A DNA stretch of 64,000 nucleotides from Pseudomonas sp. TMP9 (GCF_037943105.1 NZ_CP149803.1:1798001-1862000), one strand, 5' to 3'. Positions 9,692-19,596 are shown, counted from the first letter of the stretch. The notes: generated by a model not told the origin, from the letters alone. A program made the numbers and translations.

Positions 9692-10459
9692 TCAGGAGAG
9701 GAAACCGCCGTCAACGTTCAGCGCTACGCCAGTGGTATAGCTGGAGGCATCGCTGGCCAGGTACAACACGGTGCCCGCCATTTCACTTGGGTCGGCTACG
9801 CGCTTAAGCGGAATCCGCTGCAAGGCGATTTTGAGGATGGCATCATTCTTAACCAGCGCTGAGGCAAACTTGGTGTCGGTCAAGCCAGGCAACAGGGCGT
9901 TGCAACGGATACCAAACTGCGCGCACTCCTTAGCAAACACCTTGGTCATGCTGATCACAGCCGCCTTAGTGACCGAGTAGATGCCTTGGAATTCACCCGG
10001 CGATACGCCGTTGATCGAGGCAACGTTAATGATGCTGCCACCACCATTGGCCTTCATCAGCTTGCCGCCTTCGATAGACATAAAGTAGTAACCGCGAATG
10101 TTCACATCAACGGTCTTCTGGAACGCCGACAGGTCAGTGTCCAGTACGTTGCAGAACTGCGGATTAGTGGCGGCGTTGTTGACCAAAATATCCAGGCGGC
10201 CGAACTGCTCTTTGATCTGCGCGAAGACGTTAGTGATCTGCTCCATTTCACCAATGTGGCAGGCTACCGCTGTGGCTTTACCACCGTCGGCAATGATCGC
10301 ATCGGCAACTTTCTGGCAATCATCAATTTTGCGGCTGGAGACGATGACATGTGCACCTTGCTGCGCCAGCAACTTAGCAATGGCCTCGCCGATACCGCGG
10401 CTGGCACCGGAAACAAAGGCAATTTTGCCGTCTAGGTCGAACAGATGAGTCTTGGACAT
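9692..10459 (-). CDS. SDR family oxidoreductase
   Basis: This 255-residue classical short-chain dehydrogenase has the cofactor motif SGASRGIGEA near residue 18, NNAA near 92, a catalytic Ser near 144 and YxxxK (YSVTK) near 157. It ends with the usual NVDGGFLS tail. Arg-Lys after the second strand (SSRK) suggests NADP preference. It lies 39 bases downstream of an APH-like kinase on the same strand. This pair also occurs in other pseudomonads near acyl-CoA dehydrogenase genes, which hints at fatty-acid or acyl-CoA metabolism. Confidence 0.87.
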   Translation of the reverse strand: MSKTHLFDLDGKIAFVSGASRGIGEAIAKLLAQQGAHVIVSSRKIDDCQKVADAIIADGGKATAVACHIGEMEQITNVFAQIKEQFGRLDILVNNAATNPQFCNVLDTDLSAFQKTVDVNIRGYYFMSIEGGKLMKANGGGSIINVASINGVSPGEFQGIYSVTKAAVISMTKVFAKECAQFGIRCNALLPGLTDTKFASALVKNDAILKIALQRIPLKRVADPSEMAGTVLYLASDASSYTTGVALNVDGGFLS

Positions 10460-10498
10460 GGTGTTTTCCTTATCGCGTTAAGAGGCCTGTCCGGCCGT

Positions 10499-11566
10499 TT
10501 ACAGCTGTGATTTATTGATAACGTTGAGGCTCATCTGCTCCAACAATTTGTTCATATGGATGAACTGAGCGAAGCGCTTGTCTTTTGTTTGGCCATGGAA
10601 ATAGCGGTAGTAGATCTGCTGCACAATACCGGCCAGACGGAACAAACCGTAGGTGTAGTAAAAATCAATGCTTTTGATCTCGATGCCAGAGCTCTCGGCG
10701 TAGTAATCGGCAAACTGCTGGCGGGTGAGCATGCCGGGCGCATTACTCGGTTGGCGGCGCATCATTTGAACCGGTGCAGGGTCTGCCGCCTCAATCCAGT
10801 AGGCCAACGTATTACCCAAATCCATCAGTGGATCGCCAATGGTGGTCAGCTCCCAATCCAGCACACCGATGATTTCGCTTGGGTTGTGCGGGTTGAGAAT
10901 CACGTTATCGAAGCGGTAGTCGTTGTGCACGATGGCAGGCTTGTGGTGATCAGCCGGCATCTTATCTTTGAGCCAGGCTTTGACCGGCTCCCACAATGGT
11001 GCGTCCGGGGTTAGAGCCTTTCCGTAGCGATCACTCCAACCGCTGATCTGGCGCTGTACATAACCTTCCGGTTTGCCTAAATCACCCAAGCCACAGGCTT
11101 GGTAGTCGACGTTATGCAGCTCGACCATTTTGTCGATAAAGCTTTTGCACAGTGCGCGGGTCTGCGCTTCGCTGAAATTCAGCTCAGCAGGCATGTCCGA
11201 GCGCAGGATGATGCCGTTGACCCGCTCCATGACATAAAACTCACCGCCGATCAGCGACTCGTCTGTGCAATGCACATAAGCTTTGGGGCAGTAGGGGAAG
11301 CCGGCGTTGAGCTGGTTGAGAATGCGGTACTCGCGGCCCATGTCATGGGCGGACTTGGCTTTGTGGCCAAAGGGCGGGCGACGCAGAACAAATTCTTGAT
11401 CCGGGTATTCGAGCAGGTAGGTCAGGTTCGAGGCGCCGCCGGGGAACTGGCTGATGCGTGGCTCGCCTGTGAGGCCGGGGATATGCGCCTTGAGGTACTG
11501 GTCGATGACCGCAGCGTCGAGTTCTTCGCCGTCACGGATACGGGTGGACTGGTCAGTAAGCGCCAT
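10499..11566 (-). CDS. APH-family phosphotransferase (ACAD10/11 N-domain-like)
   Basis: This 355-residue protein has an aminoglycoside-phosphotransferase/choline-kinase fold. It shows a Gly-rich FPGGASNLTY loop near residue 42, FVLRRPPFG with the ATP-binding region, the catalytic HNDYRFDN motif near 215 and the metal-binding GVLDWEL near 236. It is of the type fused to acyl-CoA dehydrogenases in animals (ACAD10/11) that phosphorylates 4-hydroxyacyl-CoA. I infer a role in hydroxy-fatty-acid breakdown with the following SDR, not drug resistance. Confidence 0.8.
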   Translation of the reverse strand: MALTDQSTRIRDGEELDAAVIDQYLKAHIPGLTGEPRISQFPGGASNLTYLLEYPDQEFVLRRPPFGHKAKSAHDMGREYRILNQLNAGFPYCPKAYVHCTDESLIGGEFYVMERVNGIILRSDMPAELNFSEAQTRALCKSFIDKMVELHNVDYQACGLGDLGKPEGYVQRQISGWSDRYGKALTPDAPLWEPVKAWLKDKMPADHHKPAIVHNDYRFDNVILNPHNPSEIIGVLDWELTTIGDPLMDLGNTLAYWIEAADPAPVQMMRRQPSNAPGMLTRQQFADYYAESSGIEIKSIDFYYTYGLFRLAGIVQQIYYRYFHGQTKDKRFAQFIHMNKLLEQMSLNVINKSQL

Positions 11567-11916
11567 GTTTATCCCTTCTACTTATGATGGGTGCCTAAGA
11601 TAATTAGCTAATCTAATGCGCCAATGCACCACTCACAACCAGTATGGGATGTTATAGGCCAGCGTGTTGCTGCCTAATCAAGCTGCCTGATTGATCATCA
11701 CGCGTAAGCGAGGCGATTAGCCACTCGGACTGGGAAGCGCGTGCTGGCTACTTTTCAGCTGGATGTTGGTTCTGCACGGGTAACGCTGAGCGTGGCGCTG
11801 CGAGCCTGACCGCTGGCAGCGACTCGGCCTCAATAAAAAAAGGCGAGGGCTGTGATGCCATCGCCTATTTATTGACGGTGATTCAGGCGTGTGCCGCCAA
11901 ACCCGACAGCTGCGCC
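11567..11916. other. 350-bp intergenic region with palindrome and hairpin
   Basis: I see no gene here. A perfect 10-bp palindrome, ATTAGCTAAT, at 11603-11612 lies about 40 bases upstream of the kinase start. It is a candidate operator for the kinase-SDR unit. At 11841-11866 the arms AGGCGA and TCGCCT form a hairpin with A/T runs outside, probably the terminator of the following minus-strand LysE-type gene. The rest shows no clear structure. Confidence 0.55.
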
Positions 11917-12543
11917 CTAACGACTGAGCAATGAAGCAGCACCGGCCCCGCCGAACAAGGCCGCACTGATGCGGTTAAACCACACCTGACCTTTGCCCGA
12001 ACGCAAGTGGCGTGCTGCACCTTGAGCGCTGAGGCCGTAGAACAACTTGCAGGCCAGATCCAGCACCGCCCACGTGACGATCATCACCAGCAACTGATTA
12101 AGCATGGGCTGCGCTGCGCTGATGAACTGCGGCAAGAAGGCGGCGAAAAACAGAATATCTTTAGGGTTGCTGGCGCCTAAGCCAAAGGCCTCCCAGAACA
12201 TGCCACGGGCACTTGGGTTGGCGGGTGGCTCATCGGCAACCATCGGTTTGGCGGCCAGGCGTGAGGCTTGCCAGCTCTGCCAGGCGAGGTAGAACAGGTA
12301 AAGCGCACCCACAATTTTCAGCGCACTAAATAATTCCTGCGAAGCCAACAGCAGGGCACCTAGGCCAAGCGCCGAAGCGCTCAGCAAGCAAATTGAGGCT
12401 GACACGCCGCCGATAAAGGCAGGCGCTGAGCGGCGCAGGCCATAGTTCAAACTGTTACTGACCATCAGCAGTGACAATGGCCCCGGAATCAAAATCACCA
12501 CCAATGCAGCGCTTGCGAACAACAGCCAAGTGTCTAGGTTCAT
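11917..12543 (-). CDS. LysE/RhtB-family amino-acid exporter
   Basis: This 208-residue membrane protein has about six helices and the LysE-family opening LFASAALVVILIPGPLSLLMVSNSL, including the conserved IPGP motif near residue 20. Family members export lysine, homoserine or other amino acids, but the substrate here is unknown. I start it at 12543 because AGGAG lies 8 bases upstream; the frame extends 8 codons further. It stands between mexF and the kinase-SDR unit, in the place where oprN might have been expected behind mexF. Confidence 0.83.
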   Translation of the reverse strand: MNLDTWLLFASAALVVILIPGPLSLLMVSNSLNYGLRRSAPAFIGGVSASICLLSASALGLGALLLASQELFSALKIVGALYLFYLAWQSWQASRLAAKPMVADEPPANPSARGMFWEAFGLGASNPKDILFFAAFLPQFISAAQPMLNQLLVMIVTWAVLDLACKLFYGLSAQGAARHLRSGKGQVWFNRISAALFGGAGAASLLSR

Positions 12544-12680
12544 GTACAACGCTCCTAATAGCCGCACTCGGCGCAGGTACCGGTGACTGAGGCACGATCA
12601 AGCAATGGTCGCAAAACGTGCGAACCATCACTCGTAAATCTGCAGTGTTTTATCGCACTCACAACTCTGGCATAAAAAAA

Positions 12681-12709
12681 CCCCACGGCAAGGAGCAACA
12701 GCCGTGGGG
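12681..12709. terminator. Strong hairpin terminator beyond mexF
   Basis: CCCCACGGC and GCCGTGGGG form a perfect 9-bp stem with an 11-base loop, with a run of A before it and GAAAAAAG after it. It lies 34 bases past the mexF stop and should end the mexEF transcript on the minus strand. This supports mexF as the last gene of the operon. Confidence 0.85.
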
Positions 12710-12743
12710 CGAAAAAAGATTGCGCGGTTTTACCTGTGCAGTT

Positions 12744-15700
12744 TCAAGGCAAGCCCAAGCGTTGCCCCTGCTGCAAGCGGGCGGTTTTTTTGGCTTCTCG
12801 TTTTTCTACAAAGCCGCGGATGAGCACATAGAAAAGTGGCGTCAGCAGCAGACCAAAAAAGGTCACCCCGAGCATGCCGCTGAACACTGCCACACCCATG
12901 GCATGGCGCATTTCGGCACCGGCGCCGCTAGACAACACCAACGGCACAACCCCCATGATGAAAGCGAAGCTGGTCATCAGGATGGGCCGCAGGCGTAGGC
13001 GGCAAGACTCCAGCACCGCGCTAACGCGATCCATGCCTTCTTCCTGTTTTTCCTTGGCGAACTCCACAATCAGGATGGCGTTTTTACAAGCCAGACCTAC
13101 CAGTACGATTAAGCCGATCTGGGTAAAGATGTTGTTGTCGCCGCCGGTCAGGATCACCCCGGTAATGGCCGACAGCAGCGTCATCGGCACGATTAAAATC
13201 ACCGCCAGCGGTAGGCTCCAGCTTTCGTATTGGGCGGCCAACACTAAAAAGGCCAGCAGTACACACAGCGGGAAGACGAAGATCGCACTGTTACCTGCCA
13301 AAATCTGCTGGTAGGTGAGGTCGGTCCACTCAAAGCTCATGCCGTTTGGCAGTTCTTCCTTGAGCAATTTGGCGATAGCGGCCTCAGCCTGACCGGAGCT
13401 GTAACCGGGCGCGGCGGCGCCGTTGATTTCGGCCGTGAGGAAGCCGTTGTAGTGCATCACCCGGTCCGGGCCAGCACTCGGGCTAACCTTAAGGAAGGCC
13501 GACAGCGGCACCATTTCCCCTCGTTTGTTGCGCACCTTGAGTTGGCCGATCTGCTCCGGCTCCAGGCGGAACTGTTGCTCGGCCTGCACGTTGACCTGAT
13601 AAGTACGGCCAAAACGGTTGAAGTCGTTGGCGTACAGCGAACCGAGGTAGATCTGCATGGTGTCGAAAATGTCGCTGATGGCCACGCCATGGATCTTGGC
13701 TTTGTCGCGGTCAATCGCGGCATCAATCTGCGGCACATTGACTTGGTAGCTGGTGAACACCGACATCGGGTTTAGCTCTGGTAGTTGTCGGGCCTTAGCG
13801 ATGACGTTTTGGGTTTGCACATACAACTCGTCATACCCCAAATTACCGCGGTCCTGCACCTGTAAACGGAAGCCACCGATGGTGCCTAAACCCTGCACCG
13901 GGGGTGGCGGGAAGATGGCGATATAAGCGTCTTGAATCTCGCTGAACTGCGCGTTTAATTCTGCCGCGATCGCAGTGGCACTCATCGACGGATCGCTTCG
14001 TTCATCGAAGGGTTTAAGCGGGGTAAAGACGATGCCGCTATTGGGGCTGTTGGTGAAGCCGTTGATCGACAAACCTGGGAAGGCCACAGTGTTAGCGACG
14101 CCTTGGTGTTTGCCGGCGATTTCCGACATCTGCTTGATCACCGCTTCGGTGCGATCCAAGGTGGCAGCGTCCGGTAGTTGCGCGAAGGCCACCAGGTATT
14201 GCTTGTCTTGCGTGGGGACAAAACCGCTCGGGGTGCTGGCAAAGCCTAGATAGGTCAGGCCGATTAACCCGGCATACAGAAACAGAGCGATACCGCTGCC
14301 ACGCAGTACGCGTTTTACCGTGACGACATAGCCAAGGCTGGCGCGCTCGAACACCCGGTTGAATGGCGTGAACAACCAGCCGCCAAACAGCTTATCGAGC
14401 ACCTTGGAGAAGCGGTCTTTCGGCGCGTCATGGCTTTTCAGCAGAATGGCTGCGAGGGCAGGGGACAGGGTCAACGAGTTGATGGCTGAGATCACCGTGG
14501 AGATGGCAATGGTCAGGGCAAACTGCTGGTAAAACTGTCCGGTGAGCCCGGAGATAAAGGCCGTTGGGATAAACACCGCGCACAGCACCAGGGCCGTGGC
14601 AACGATCGGCCCAGTCACTTCCTTCATCGCCTGCTTGGTGGCGTCAACCGGAGTTTTACCCAGACCGATATTACGTTCGACGTTCTCCACCACCACGATG
14701 GCGTCATCCACCACAATACCGATGGCCAGCACTAAGCCGAACAAAGAGAGCGCGTTAAGTGAGAAGCCAAACATATGCATCACGGCAAAGGTGCCGATCA
14801 ACGACACCGGCACTGCGACCAGTGGAATGATCGAGGCACGCCACGTTTGCAGAAACACAATCACCACCAGCACCACTAGGATGACGGCTTCAAGCAGGGT
14901 GTGCACCACAGCCTCGATGGAGCCCCGCACGAAGATGGTCGGGTCGTAGACGATTTCATAATCAACGCCCTGCGGGAAGCTCTGCTTCAGTTCCGCCATG
15001 CGCTCACGCACTGCATCGGAAATCTCGATGGCGTTAGAACCCGGACGCTGAAACACCGGAATAGCCACCGCCGGCTTGTTGTTCAGCAGCGAGCGCAGGG
15101 CATATTGGCTGGAGCCCAGCTCAATGCGGGCGATGTCTTTTAGACGGGTGATTTCGCCATTGTCACCCGCACGGATGATGATGTTCTCGAACTCTTCCTC
15201 AGACACTAAACGGCCTTGGGTGTTGATCGACAACTGGAAGCTATTGCCGGCATCGGACGGCGGCGCACCGAGCGAGCCGGCCGCGACTTGGCGGTTCTGC
15301 TCGCGAATAGCGTTAACCACATCGCTGGCGGTGAGGTTGCGTGAGGCGACTTTATTGGGGTCCAGCCACACGCGCAGCGAGTAGTTACCCAGACCAAACA
15401 GCTGCACATCCCCCACACCATCTAAGCGCGCCAGTTCATCTTTGACGTTGAGCGCAGCGTAGTTGGACAGGTAGAGCATGTCGTAGCGGTCGTCCGGTGA
15501 GGTCAGGTGCACCACCATGGTCAAGTCGGGCGAGGCTTTATCGACAGTCACACCGAGGCGCTGCACTTCGCTCGGCAGGGTTGGCATGGTGCGGGTGACG
15601 CGGTTTTGCACCTGTACCTGGGCTTTGTCCAAGTCGGTGCCGAGGGCGAAGGTCAGCGTCAGGGTCATCTTGCCGTCTGCGGTGCCTTGCGACGACATAT

Positions 15701-15935
15701 AGAGCATGCCTTCTACACCCGTTATCGCTTGCTCCAGTGGTGAGGCTACGGTCTCACCGATGACTTTAGGGTTAGCACCGGGGAATGCGGCACGCACCAC
15801 CACAGTGGGCGGCACCACTTCTGGGTATTCGCTGATCGGTAACTGAAACAGCGAGATCGCGCCACCGATCAGGATCAGTAATGACAGCACCGCGGCAAAG
15901 ATCGGCCGCTGAATAAAGAATTGCGAGAAATTCAT
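12744..15935 (-). CDS. mexF: RND multidrug efflux permease MexF
   Basis: This 1063-residue inner-membrane RND pump has a start very close to Pseudomonas MexF (FSQFFIQRPIFAAVL). It shows the expected pattern of 12 membrane helices with two large periplasmic loops, and the proton-relay segment GIVVDDAIVVVENVERN near residue 405. MexEF exports chloramphenicol, fluoroquinolones and quinolone-signal precursors in P. aeruginosa. It lies 26 bases behind mexE, but no outer-membrane channel gene (oprN) follows, so it must borrow a channel encoded elsewhere. Confidence 0.93.
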   Translation of the reverse strand: MNFSQFFIQRPIFAAVLSLLILIGGAISLFQLPISEYPEVVPPTVVVRAAFPGANPKVIGETVASPLEQAITGVEGMLYMSSQGTADGKMTLTLTFALGTDLDKAQVQVQNRVTRTMPTLPSEVQRLGVTVDKASPDLTMVVHLTSPDDRYDMLYLSNYAALNVKDELARLDGVGDVQLFGLGNYSLRVWLDPNKVASRNLTASDVVNAIREQNRQVAAGSLGAPPSDAGNSFQLSINTQGRLVSEEEFENIIIRAGDNGEITRLKDIARIELGSSQYALRSLLNNKPAVAIPVFQRPGSNAIEISDAVRERMAELKQSFPQGVDYEIVYDPTIFVRGSIEAVVHTLLEAVILVVLVVIVFLQTWRASIIPLVAVPVSLIGTFAVMHMFGFSLNALSLFGLVLAIGIVVDDAIVVVENVERNIGLGKTPVDATKQAMKEVTGPIVATALVLCAVFIPTAFISGLTGQFYQQFALTIAISTVISAINSLTLSPALAAILLKSHDAPKDRFSKVLDKLFGGWLFTPFNRVFERASLGYVVTVKRVLRGSGIALFLYAGLIGLTYLGFASTPSGFVPTQDKQYLVAFAQLPDAATLDRTEAVIKQMSEIAGKHQGVANTVAFPGLSINGFTNSPNSGIVFTPLKPFDERSDPSMSATAIAAELNAQFSEIQDAYIAIFPPPPVQGLGTIGGFRLQVQDRGNLGYDELYVQTQNVIAKARQLPELNPMSVFTSYQVNVPQIDAAIDRDKAKIHGVAISDIFDTMQIYLGSLYANDFNRFGRTYQVNVQAEQQFRLEPEQIGQLKVRNKRGEMVPLSAFLKVSPSAGPDRVMHYNGFLTAEINGAAAPGYSSGQAEAAIAKLLKEELPNGMSFEWTDLTYQQILAGNSAIFVFPLCVLLAFLVLAAQYESWSLPLAVILIVPMTLLSAITGVILTGGDNNIFTQIGLIVLVGLACKNAILIVEFAKEKQEEGMDRVSAVLESCRLRLRPILMTSFAFIMGVVPLVLSSGAGAEMRHAMGVAVFSGMLGVTFFGLLLTPLFYVLIRGFVEKREAKKTARLQQGQRLGLP

Positions 15936-15961
15936 CGTCGTTTTACCTAATTAATCGCGCA

Positions 15962-17203
15962 TTAACCGCGAGGCGCCGTGCTGCTTGGGCTGTTTTTATC
16001 GGCGACCTTTGGACGGCTATGTTGCGCAATGATCTGGCGCTGTTGGGTCAATTCAGCCAAGGTCTGCTCATCGGCCATGGCCACGCGTTGCGGGTCAACC
16101 ATTACGCCGGGGAAGGCGCGTTGGAGGCCGTTAACCACGATCTGCTCACCCTTGACCAAACCGCTGCGCACGATGCGCAAGCCTTGCAGCTTGGGCCCCA
16201 GCTCAACAGCGCGGTATTGCACGGCGTTATCCTGATCGAGGACCAGCACGAATTTTTTGCCCAGATCAGTTCCCACCGCTTCGTCCTTGATCAGCACGGC
16301 CGTGTATTGGCCGCTGCCCACCAGCTTGAGGCGTGCATAAAGGCCAGGGGTGAAGCGCCCATCGCGGTTATCGAACACGGCGCGGCCACGGATAGTGCCG
16401 GTCTGCGGATTGACCTGATTGTCGAGAAAATCTAACTGACCCAAGTGCGGGTGGCCTTCTTCATTGGAAAGGCCCAAGTACACGGGGCTGGCATCGCGGG
16501 TTTGGCTGCCAGCTTGGCGCGCCAGCTCGACGTATTTAAGAAATACGCGCTCATCAGCGTCGAAATAGGCATGGACCTTATCGGTGCTCACCAAGGTGGT
16601 GAGGTGGCTTTGCCCGGCATTGACCAGGTTACCTTCGGTGATTTCTGCCCGGCTAACGCGCCCGGTAATGGGCGCGGTAACACGGGTAAAACTGAGGTTG
16701 AGGCGCGCATTGTCAAGTTGCGCTTGGATGCCGGCCACCGCTGCTTTGGCTTCTGCGGCGGCACTGGCACGGGCATCGGCTAACTCGGCGGAGATGGCGT
16801 TACTCTTGCGTAAGCGCTCGCCGCGGCGGGCTTCACTCTGGGTGCGCGAATAACTGGCGCTCGCTTGTTGACGCTGGGCCTCAAGGCGCATTACCTCGGC
16901 TTGGAAGGGCCGTGAGTCAATCTGAAACAGCAGGTCACCCTTATTCACCAAGCTGCCTTCATTAAAGGCAACGCGTTCAATCAAGCCGGAGACCCGTGGG
17001 CGGATATTGACTGACTCTGGCGCTTGCAAACGACCGGTAAACTCATCCCACTCGGTTATCGGTTGCTCGATCACTTCGGCCACGCTGACTTTTGCAGGCG
17101 GCATTTGTTGTGCGCTGTTTTGTGCATTACCGCAGGCGCTTAATAGCAGAACCACCGCAAGAGCCAGAGGAAAATGCCAAAGGTTTAGTGTCGACTGTGC
17201 CAT
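15962..17203 (-). CDS. mexE: RND efflux periplasmic adaptor MexE
   Basis: This 413-residue membrane-fusion lipoprotein has a signal peptide ending in the lipobox LSAC, with Cys at residue 24. The order of domains is biotinyl-lipoyl half-motif (IRPRVSGLIERVAFNEGSLV), an alpha-helical hairpin around 100-160, the second lipoyl half (RVTAPITGRVSRAEITEGNLV), then the beta-barrel. It links MexF to an outer-membrane channel. It begins the mexEF operon, 163 bases downstream of mexT, with a candidate MexT site in that gap. Confidence 0.92.
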   Translation of the reverse strand: MAQSTLNLWHFPLALAVVLLLSACGNAQNSAQQMPPAKVSVAEVIEQPITEWDEFTGRLQAPESVNIRPRVSGLIERVAFNEGSLVNKGDLLFQIDSRPFQAEVMRLEAQRQQASASYSRTQSEARRGERLRKSNAISAELADARASAAAEAKAAVAGIQAQLDNARLNLSFTRVTAPITGRVSRAEITEGNLVNAGQSHLTTLVSTDKVHAYFDADERVFLKYVELARQAGSQTRDASPVYLGLSNEEGHPHLGQLDFLDNQVNPQTGTIRGRAVFDNRDGRFTPGLYARLKLVGSGQYTAVLIKDEAVGTDLGKKFVLVLDQDNAVQYRAVELGPKLQGLRIVRSGLVKGEQIVVNGLQRAFPGVMVDPQRVAMADEQTLAELTQQRQIIAQHSRPKVADKNSPSSTAPRG

Positions 17204-17280
17204 GTGTGCTTCCGCGCCTGGGTGTTGTGAGGCGGCGGAGTCTGCGGCGAGCGCTCTATTGCGGCGAATCGAACGATTCG

Positions 17281-17304
17281 AAGATGTGTATCAATCAGAA
17301 TGAT
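17281..17304 (-). promoter_or_regulatory. Candidate MexT binding site upstream of mexE
   Basis: Read on the minus strand, the 24 bases contain ATCA, five bases, ATTGAT, four bases, then ATCTT. This partly matches the MexT consensus as I recall it, ATCA-N5-GTCGAT-N4-ACYAT. The site contains an ATC-N5-GAT nod-box element and lies about 80 bases before the mexE start. LysR regulators normally act from such positions. Confidence 0.5.
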
Positions 17305-17366
17305 TATTTACAGGTACGTATCAACGAACACGTATGTGATCACTGCCTGACCCAGCGCTAACGAGC

Positions 17367-18284
17367 CTATTCCAGGCTGTCCGGGTCACCGCAGAACATC
17401 TGAATACGCGAACGCAGCCAGCGTTCGGCCGGATCATTGTCCTGCGCGCCGCGCCAGGCCATATGCAGCTCGAAAGTCTGCGCCGTAATGGGCAATTCCT
17501 CAGTGCGCACCCCTCCGGCGGAGCTCAGCGCAGCAGCGGTGTAATCCGGGACGGTGGCGAGAATATCCGTACCCGAAAGCAGGGTGCCAAGACCACTGAA
17601 CTGGGGCAGGGCGAGCACAACCCGCCGTTTACGGCCGAGTTTCTCCAGCTCTACATCGATAAATCCATTGAGATCGCCGGCAAACGATACCAACGCATGC
17701 GGCCGTGAACAAAAGTCATCCAGACTCAGTAAGCCTGGAGCAGAGTCCGCGCGCAGCAACTTCGGTTTGCTCCGGCGCAGGACCTTGCGCTTGGCATTGG
17801 CTGGCAACTCTTCGGTGTAGGCCACCCCTACGGAAATTTCGCCGGAGGCCAGCAGCGCTGGCATCAGCAGGTAATTAGTCCGGCGAATCACCAGCACCAC
17901 ACCCGGCGCTTCGGCGCGCAAGCGCTTGATCAACGGTGGCAGTAGACCGAATTCGACGTCATCTGATAGACCAATGCGAAACACCGCATTACTGGTGGCA
18001 GGGTGAAATTCCGCAGCGCGGCTGACGGCTGTAGAGATCGAATCCAGCGCCGGTGAGAGCAGGGTGGCGATCTCCATCGCCCGCGCAGTAGGCTCCATAC
18101 TGCGACCAGTGCGAACGAATAACGGGTCATCAAACAAACTCCGCAAACGGGCGAGGGCCGCGCTGATGGCTGGCTGACCCAGAAACAGCTTTTCCGCCGC
18201 ACGCGTTACGCTGCGCTCATGCATCAGCGTTTCAAAGACGATCAGCAAGTTGAGATCGACGCGGCGAAGATCGTTACGGTTCAT
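17367..18284 (-). CDS. mexT: LysR-type regulator MexT
   Basis: This 305-residue LysR protein has an N-terminal winged helix (VDLNLLIVFETLMHERSVTRAAEKLFLGQPAIS split over residues 9-41) and a C-terminal effector domain. It follows P. aeruginosa MexT closely, including SDDVEFGLLPPL and MAWRGAQDNDPAERWLRSRI. MexT activates mexEF and is held inactive by MexS in P. aeruginosa. The frame is intact, with no sign of the small inactivating repeats known from some laboratory strains. mexS is divergent and mexE is downstream. Confidence 0.92.
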   Translation of the reverse strand: MNRNDLRRVDLNLLIVFETLMHERSVTRAAEKLFLGQPAISAALARLRSLFDDPLFVRTGRSMEPTARAMEIATLLSPALDSISTAVSRAAEFHPATSNAVFRIGLSDDVEFGLLPPLIKRLRAEAPGVVLVIRRTNYLLMPALLASGEISVGVAYTEELPANAKRKVLRRSKPKLLRADSAPGLLSLDDFCSRPHALVSFAGDLNGFIDVELEKLGRKRRVVLALPQFSGLGTLLSGTDILATVPDYTAAALSSAGGVRTEELPITAQTFELHMAWRGAQDNDPAERWLRSRIQMFCGDPDSLE

Positions 18285-18491
18285 CCAGTGTCCATTCTCG
18301 AGTGGCGGCGGTGTGGCAGGCCAGTCAGGCTAATGCTGAATGCTGCTAACAGGCAATATGCACACGTAAATGAGCGGCTGACGATTGATCATCACCGACA
18401 CGCATGGTGAATATCAGCCTTGAGCGGTGGAATTGCCGGCAGAGCCCAGATAAAGTCCGTGGCCTGAATGGGTCAACCGAAGAGGTTTGCG

Positions 18492-19520
18492 ATGTCCCGC
18501 ATAGTGCGTTTCCATGAGTTTGGTGAGGCCGACGTCCTCAAGATCGAAGAGCGAAATATCCCTGCGCCTGCAGCGGGTGAAGTGCTGGTCGGTGTTGAAG
18601 CCGTGGGCGTCAGCTGGCACGACGTACTCTGGCGGCAGAACTTAGCACCCACGTTGGCACAGTTGCCCGCCAGCCTTGGCCATGAAGTGGCCGGTGTGGT
18701 GTTAGCCGTCGGTGACGGAATTGAAGATTTAGCCGTGGGCGATCGGGTTGCCAGCTTCCCGGGGCACAGCGCGAACCATTACCCAAGCTATGCTGAGCAC
18801 GTGGTTTTGCCGCGCAGCTCGCTGGCTCGATACCCAGAAAGTCTGAGCGCACAACAGGCTGCCGTGCACTATTTACCCTCGATGGTCGGCTGGCTCGGGT
18901 TTGTTGAGCTGGCACGCTTGCAGCCGGGCGAAACGGTGCTGGTAACGGCGGCCAGTCGCTGCTGGGGGCCGTATATTGTGCAGATGGGCAAAGCGCTAGG
19001 TGCCACAGTAATCGCCGCGACGGCCTATGCCGACGACAGCGCCTTTCTCAAGCAGTTGGGCGCTGATCACATCATCCTCACTGAAGAACAGGACTTAGTG
19101 AGCCGCGTCAGCAAACTGACCGATGGCCGTGGCGTCAATGTGGTGATGGACGCCTTAGGCGGTCCGCAAATGTGCCTGTTAGGCGATGCTATCGCGCCGC
19201 GTGGCCGGCTTATCCTGTTTGACCTGCAAGGCGGCAATGAAACGCCATTTCCAGCCTGTGCGGCGTTCCAAAAGAACATTCAGTTTTTCGTGCACTGCAT
19301 CGGCAACTTCACGGGCAAGGAAGAGCTGAATATTCCTCAAGACCAAGCCGCCGTGGCCAAGGCTGTGCAAGGTATTAATCAACTAACTGCTGATGGTTTG
19401 CTCAAGCCATTAATCGATAAGGTGTTCAATTTCGACGACGTAGTCGAAGCGCATCGCTATATGCAAACGTGCCCAAGCAGAGGTCGTGTGCTGTTGAACG
19501 TACGCACTCGATCAACATAA
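18492..19520 (+). CDS. mexS: MexS-type zinc-independent alcohol dehydrogenase/quinone oxidoreductase
   Basis: This 342-residue medium-chain oxidoreductase has a GroES-like half (SLGHEVAGVVLAVGDGIEDLAVGDRV near residue 65) and a Rossmann half. In the usual glycine-rich nucleotide loop it reads VTAASRCWGPYIVQ. It is divergently oriented from mexT exactly as mexS is. Loss of MexS switches on MexT and MexEF in P. aeruginosa, probably through build-up of toxic electrophiles. The ATG at 18492 has AGAGG 6 bases upstream. This is the last host gene before the prophage array. Confidence 0.87.
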   Translation: MSRIVRFHEFGEADVLKIEERNIPAPAAGEVLVGVEAVGVSWHDVLWRQNLAPTLAQLPASLGHEVAGVVLAVGDGIEDLAVGDRVASFPGHSANHYPSYAEHVVLPRSSLARYPESLSAQQAAVHYLPSMVGWLGFVELARLQPGETVLVTAASRCWGPYIVQMGKALGATVIAATAYADDSAFLKQLGADHIILTEEQDLVSRVSKLTDGRGVNVVMDALGGPQMCLLGDAIAPRGRLILFDLQGGNETPFPACAAFQKNIQFFVHCIGNFTGKEELNIPQDQAAVAKAVQGINQLTADGLLKPLIDKVFNFDDVVEAHRYMQTCPSRGRVLLNVRTRST

Positions 19521-19596
19521 GCCATTCATACGTAGTCAAAACAAGAGCAAAGCTTTTGGAACTTAAGCTCAGGCGGCGTGACTGTTTGAACTCAAG

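Noticed and set aside
10499..11566. Aminoglycoside resistance gene
   Set aside because: The APH-like fold is present, but the protein is of the ACAD10/11-associated type and sits with an SDR gene in a metabolic context.
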